Assembly (NCBI GenBank): GCA_948585895.1
Contig: CAPBNZ010000011.1
Span: forward strand, 17,448-32,094
Origin: an uncultured Clostridia bacterium
GTDB taxonomy: Bacteria; Bacillota; Clostridia; TANB77; CAG-508
Reading direction: 5' to 3'
DNA: 14,647 nt
The position numbers and the translations under genes were made by a program. Below the pieces are notes generated by a model. That model was not told the DNA's origin, ran no database searches, and saw only the letters and a list, made by a program, of their open reading frames with translations. Positions 12,464 through 14,647 of this stretch are shown piece after piece (position 1 is the first letter of the stretch; every line of letters begins with the position of its first letter).

Positions 12464-13007
12464 ATTTATTTTTTCTATTTTCTTCAAATTCTTCCCAAGA
12501 CTTGCTAAATTTATGATTCGCAAACATTTCTTTTAACCCTGTAATTTGCTTTAAGCGAATAATCTCATCTAATTCCATTCCTAAATGTTCTGATATATCT
12601 TTTTCAGACCATCCATTTTGTGTCAATGTCAAAACAATATGTGACATATCAATAATTTGATGAGTTCCTCTTGCTCTATTATGTCTAATCGTACTTGCCA
12701 TACGGTTTTCTAAATCTTTATCAATGGTTACAATAGGAATCTGTTTTAAATGAAAATATTCTTTCGCACAACGATAGCGGTGGAAACCATCTACTACAAT
12801 ATAGATATCCCTTTCTTTGTCATGATAAGTTACAATTGGTTGTGTATACCCATCCTCTTCAATGGAATGCTTTAGCAATTGCATTTCTGGTGGTGCTACT
12901 TTATTCGGATTATAATCATTGGCCACTACTTTATTAATATCTACCATTTTTACATTTAGTACAGGAAACTCTATTTCTCTCATTTTTTGTTTATCCCTTT
13001 CTTTCAT
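12462..13007 (-). CDS. ibrB: IbrB-like ParB-fold protein, 181 aa
   Basis: ParB/sulfiredoxin-fold protein of the IbrB type, the usual partner of IbrA. The N-terminal part holds VVANDYNPNKVAPPEMQLLKHSIEEDGYTQPIVT (residues 28-60), then VVDGFHRY (71-78, the GxHR-like nucleotide-binding motif) and MASTIRHNRARGTHQ (103-117, ParB box II style). An HTH-like helical segment, NGWSEKDISEHLGMELDEIIRLKQITGL, follows. The ATG at 13007 overlaps the preceding gene by 17 bases; an internal ATG at 12983 with AAAGGG 11 bases upstream is an alternative. In Escherichia coli the IbrA/IbrB pair activates eib genes; the molecular reaction is unclear. It closes the minus-strand operon and is followed by a terminator. 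Confidence 0.88.
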   Translation of the reverse strand: MKERDKQKMREIEFPVLNVKMVDINKVVANDYNPNKVAPPEMQLLKHSIEEDGYTQPIVTYHDKERDIYIVVDGFHRYRCAKEYFHLKQIPIVTIDKDLENRMASTIRHNRARGTHQIIDMSHIVLTLTQNGWSEKDISEHLGMELDEIIRLKQITGLKEMFANHKFSKSWEEFEENRKNK

Positions 13008-13377
13008 TTAACTTTTCATCCAAATAAATGATTACAAAATTTTTATACTCTTGATTCTTACTGATTTGAAAACTACATTTCTCATATACTTCTTTGTAAT
13101 AATTCGTTACAATACTATATGTAATATCATTTTCCTTTTTAACTTTTTTTAATACCTCTTCTAGATACTTTTCTTTCATGGCATACACATTTTTTATAAC
13201 ATTTTTAGTAATAGAAACAAATGCCATTACTTTTTCCTCTTCCAGATAAATATACCATTGTTTATTGTCATCATCATAAATTCTATCATTTGTTTGTTTT
13301 TCTATTAACCTAGACCCAAAAAACCTTCCCATATATTGATAAAATTTCTCTTCTTTATTTGTTATTTTTATAACCAT
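12991..13377 (-). CDS. Small protein between ibrA and ibrB, possibly GNAT-like, 128 aa
   Basis: Not firmly recognised. The order of strands and helices looks like a reduced GNAT fold: QWYIYLEEEKVMAFVSITKNVIKNVYAMKEKYLEEVLKKVKKENDITYSIVTNYYKEVYEKCSFQISKN resembles strands 2-5 with the C-terminal YEKCSF that often ends GNAT domains, but the acetyl-CoA loop RxxGxG is missing. It may bind rather than acetylate. ATG at 13377 has AGGAGG 7 bases upstream. It starts 11 bases after the ibrA stop and overlaps ibrB by 17 bases, so it is tightly coupled in the operon and likely works with the pair. Confidence 0.7.
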   Translation of the reverse strand: MVIKITNKEEKFYQYMGRFFGSRLIEKQTNDRIYDDDNKQWYIYLEEEKVMAFVSITKNVIKNVYAMKEKYLEEVLKKVKKENDITYSIVTNYYKEVYEKCSFQISKNQEYKNFVIIYLDEKLNERKG

Positions 13378-13388
13378 AATGATTCCTC

Positions 13389-13763
13389 CTATTTATATCT
13401 TTCTTGTATCATTCTTTGTAATGTCTTATCATCTGTTCTAGTTTTATGATTTAATAAATTGTCCCATTTATGAATTAGTTCCTTTAATTCTCTGTCGTCA
13501 TTTTTTGTTTGAGCAAAAGATAATCTTCTTAAGTAAAAATCATTCTTTTCTATTGCTCTTGCTATTCTTCTCCAAGAAATAACCTTTTTTTGGTTTTCTA
13601 ATTTGCATTCTGCAACATCTGGTATATCTTTTATTTCAATTCCACATTTGTTTTTATGCCAAATCATAAATTTTTTAATCTTTCTATAATAGTGTAACAT
13701 TAAATCTCGATTATAAATCCCTATACTTTCTAATAAAAATACTGTATATTCCTGCCAAGACAT
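13389..13763 (-). CDS. ibrA: C-terminal part of IbrA-like protein, 124 aa (split off by frameshift)
   Basis: Carries the C-terminal domain of IbrA-type (DUF3440) proteins: MSWQEYTVFLLESIGIYNRDLMLHYYRKIKKFM, then DIPDVA-CKLENQKKVISWRRIARAIEKNDFYLRRLSFAQTK. The ATG at 13763 is not preceded by a convincing ribosome binding site, and its frame stays open for a further 24 codons upstream to about 13835. Those codons read GVNFGNIYCKTTALGNIK..., the expected link between the PP-loop domain and this domain. It is therefore not an independent gene but the downstream half of ibrA. Whether it is made depends on frameshifting or on the extra base being an assembly error. Next gene starts 11 bases downstream. 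Confidence 0.85.
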   Translation of the reverse strand: MSWQEYTVFLLESIGIYNRDLMLHYYRKIKKFMIWHKNKCGIEIKDIPDVAECKLENQKKVISWRRIARAIEKNDFYLRRLSFAQTKNDDRELKELIHKWDNLLNHKTRTDDKTLQRMIQERYK

Positions 13764-13806
13764 AAAACCTGGCTTACAAGACTTTATATTGCCAAGTGCT
13801 GTGGTT

Positions 13807-14647
13807 TTACAATAAATATTTCCGAAATTTACTCCGATTTACTCGGTTTAATACTTTACTCCACGTATCATATTCTAGTGCTTTAAATTGATTTAGACCA
13901 TTTCTTTGATCATCTCCATAAGGTTGACAAAGCCTCTGCTCATAAATACTTACTCCATTTTTATGCATTAATTCATAAATATAATTAAATTTTAAATCTA
14001 ATTTACTTACTGCTCCCCAAATGTCTTCTGCTGTCCAGTCATAAATAGGATAAAAATTATAGACATCAATATACTTCTCATTTACTTTTAATTTTGTCGT
14101 CCAATGATAATTTTCAAAAGTAATCTTTTTATTTTGAAAAGCAATTGTTCTAAACCTATTTAGGCTTTCATCTGTTCTAATTCCTATGCCACATGCAATT
14201 TTTCCTTGATATTTTTTTTGATACCAATTTGCAAACTGTACAATAAATTCTTCAAATTCTTCCCCTTTTTTAAACCAAGAAAATGGACAATTTTTTATAT
14301 TAATACTATCTTCTGGCATATTTCTTACCCACAAATGTTTACTTTCTTCTTCCCAACATATCCATTTAGGTTGTAAGACTGATACAGCATTTCGTAAGGC
14401 TATTGGTAAAGCTATATGATAAAAATCTCTAATTTGAGATAATTGTTTTAATTCCTGAATATGTTCAATGGTATAACGATATTGAGCTTCTAAATCAATA
14501 AATAATACATCAAATTTTTTATTCATCTGTTTTGCTACTCTATTGGCTAATTGTACCATAACAGAACTATCTTTTCCACCACTAACACTAAAATAGATGT
14601 TATCAAAATTTTCAAACATAATCTCTAAACGTTCGATAGATGCCTCT
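13807..14647 (-). CDS. ibrA: N-terminal part of IbrA-like PAPS-reductase-family protein, partial
   Basis: PP-loop ATP-pyrophosphatase of the phosphoadenosine-phosphosulfate reductase family (IbrA, DUF3440). Seen: FDNIYFSVSGGKDSSVM (SGGKDS, the PP-loop), KFDVLFIDLEAQYRYT, CGIGIRTDESLNRFRTI, YPIYDWTAEDIWGAV and QRLCQPYGDDQRNGL. An ATG occurs at 14619, but the frame continues upstream without a stop to the window edge as EASIERLEI, which fits family members, so the true start is outside. Downstream the frame leaves the family pattern at about residue Asn (13837) and stops at 13807 after an unrelated tail RSKFRKYLL. With the other half the protein would be at least 409 residues, normal for IbrA. 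It leads the operon here. Confidence 0.9.
   Translation of the reverse strand, partial: EASIERLEIMFENFDNIYFSVSGGKDSSVMVQLANRVAKQMNKKFDVLFIDLEAQYRYTIEHIQELKQLSQIRDFYHIALPIALRNAVSVLQPKWICWEEESKHLWVRNMPEDSINIKNCPFSWFKKGEEFEEFIVQFANWYQKKYQGKIACGIGIRTDESLNRFRTIAFQNKKITFENYHWTTKLKVNEKYIDVYNFYPIYDWTAEDIWGAVSKLDLKFNYIYELMHKNGVSIYEQRLCQPYGDDQRNGLNQFKALEYDTWSKVLNRVNRSKFRKYLL
13831..13840 (-). other. ibrA: Frameshift point in ibrA (extra base near 13836)
   Basis: In the minus-strand run AAATCGGAGT, skipping the C opposite 13836 changes RVN-RSKFRKYLL-stop into RVN-GVNFGNIYCKTTALGNIK and on into the 124-aa frame without a stop. The distances agree: 13835 to 13763 is exactly 24 codons. There is no slippery heptamer and no pronounced downstream stem, so a programmed +1/-1 shift is not supported by eye. 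A real inactivating mutation or an assembly error are the simplest explanations. Confidence 0.85.

Noticed and set aside
13820..13850. Programmed ribosomal frameshift in ibrA
   Set aside because: No slippery heptamer, internal Shine-Dalgarno stimulator or strong downstream stem is seen. A one-base indel or assembly error explains the data more simply.

Overview
AT-rich Firmicutes DNA, most likely from a Clostridia-type, spore-forming lineage. The pointers are very low GC, strong AGGAGG-type ribosome binding sites, a glmS ribozyme ahead of glmS, a BofA (pro-sigma-K processing inhibitor) gene next to a YaaL/DUF2508 gene, and a 2,4-diaminopentanoate dehydrogenase of the clostridial ornithine-fermentation type. 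The species cannot be named from the sequence.

Layout. (1) Positions 1-2300 are a sparse, accessory-looking stretch. It holds a 49-aa ORF, about 540 bp without a clear gene but with two hairpins, a 60-aa gene divergent from a small XRE regulator, and a second two-gene unit (59-aa protein plus XRE regulator). Both regulatory units carry palindromic operator candidates. (2) At 2317-2393 lies an elongator tRNA-Met(CAT) on the minus strand with a full-consensus promoter, preceded by a charged 133-aa protein. (3) Positions 3073-5591 hold minus-strand metabolic genes: 2,4-diaminopentanoate dehydrogenase, MTA/SAH nucleosidase and a GNAT acetyltransferase. A 131-bp element with 41-bp perfect inverted arms sits between the first two and supplies the nucleosidase stop codon. 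(4) Positions 5676-8499 run on the plus strand: promoter, glmS ribozyme, glmS, a YqeK-type HD hydrolase and a strong terminator. (5) Positions 8529-9844 on the minus strand hold a stand-alone receiver-like protein, BofA and YaaL/DUF2508. (6) Positions 10101-12434 hold a lone VirD4/TraG-type coupling ATPase on the plus strand. No relaxase or other secretion gene is visible. (7) Converging on it from the right edge is a minus-strand operon with an IbrA-type PP-loop/PAPS-reductase-like protein, a small possibly GNAT-like protein and an IbrB-type ParB-fold protein.

How the genes work together. GlmS makes glucosamine-6-phosphate, which activates self-cleavage of its own leader, so region 4 is a feedback loop with YqeK probably co-transcribed. 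YaaL and BofA keep the neighbourhood known from Bacillus, but a terminator lies between them. The right-hand operon joins a nucleotide-dependent PP-loop enzyme with a ParB-fold partner. Its ibrA frame is broken by what looks like a single extra base at about 13836: the two separate ORFs there (270 and 124 aa) join into one conventional IbrA when that base is skipped.

The items most worth checking are the ibrA frameshift and its three-gene operon, the 131-bp inverted-repeat element, and the two palindromic control regions at 1058-1109 and 1474-1995.
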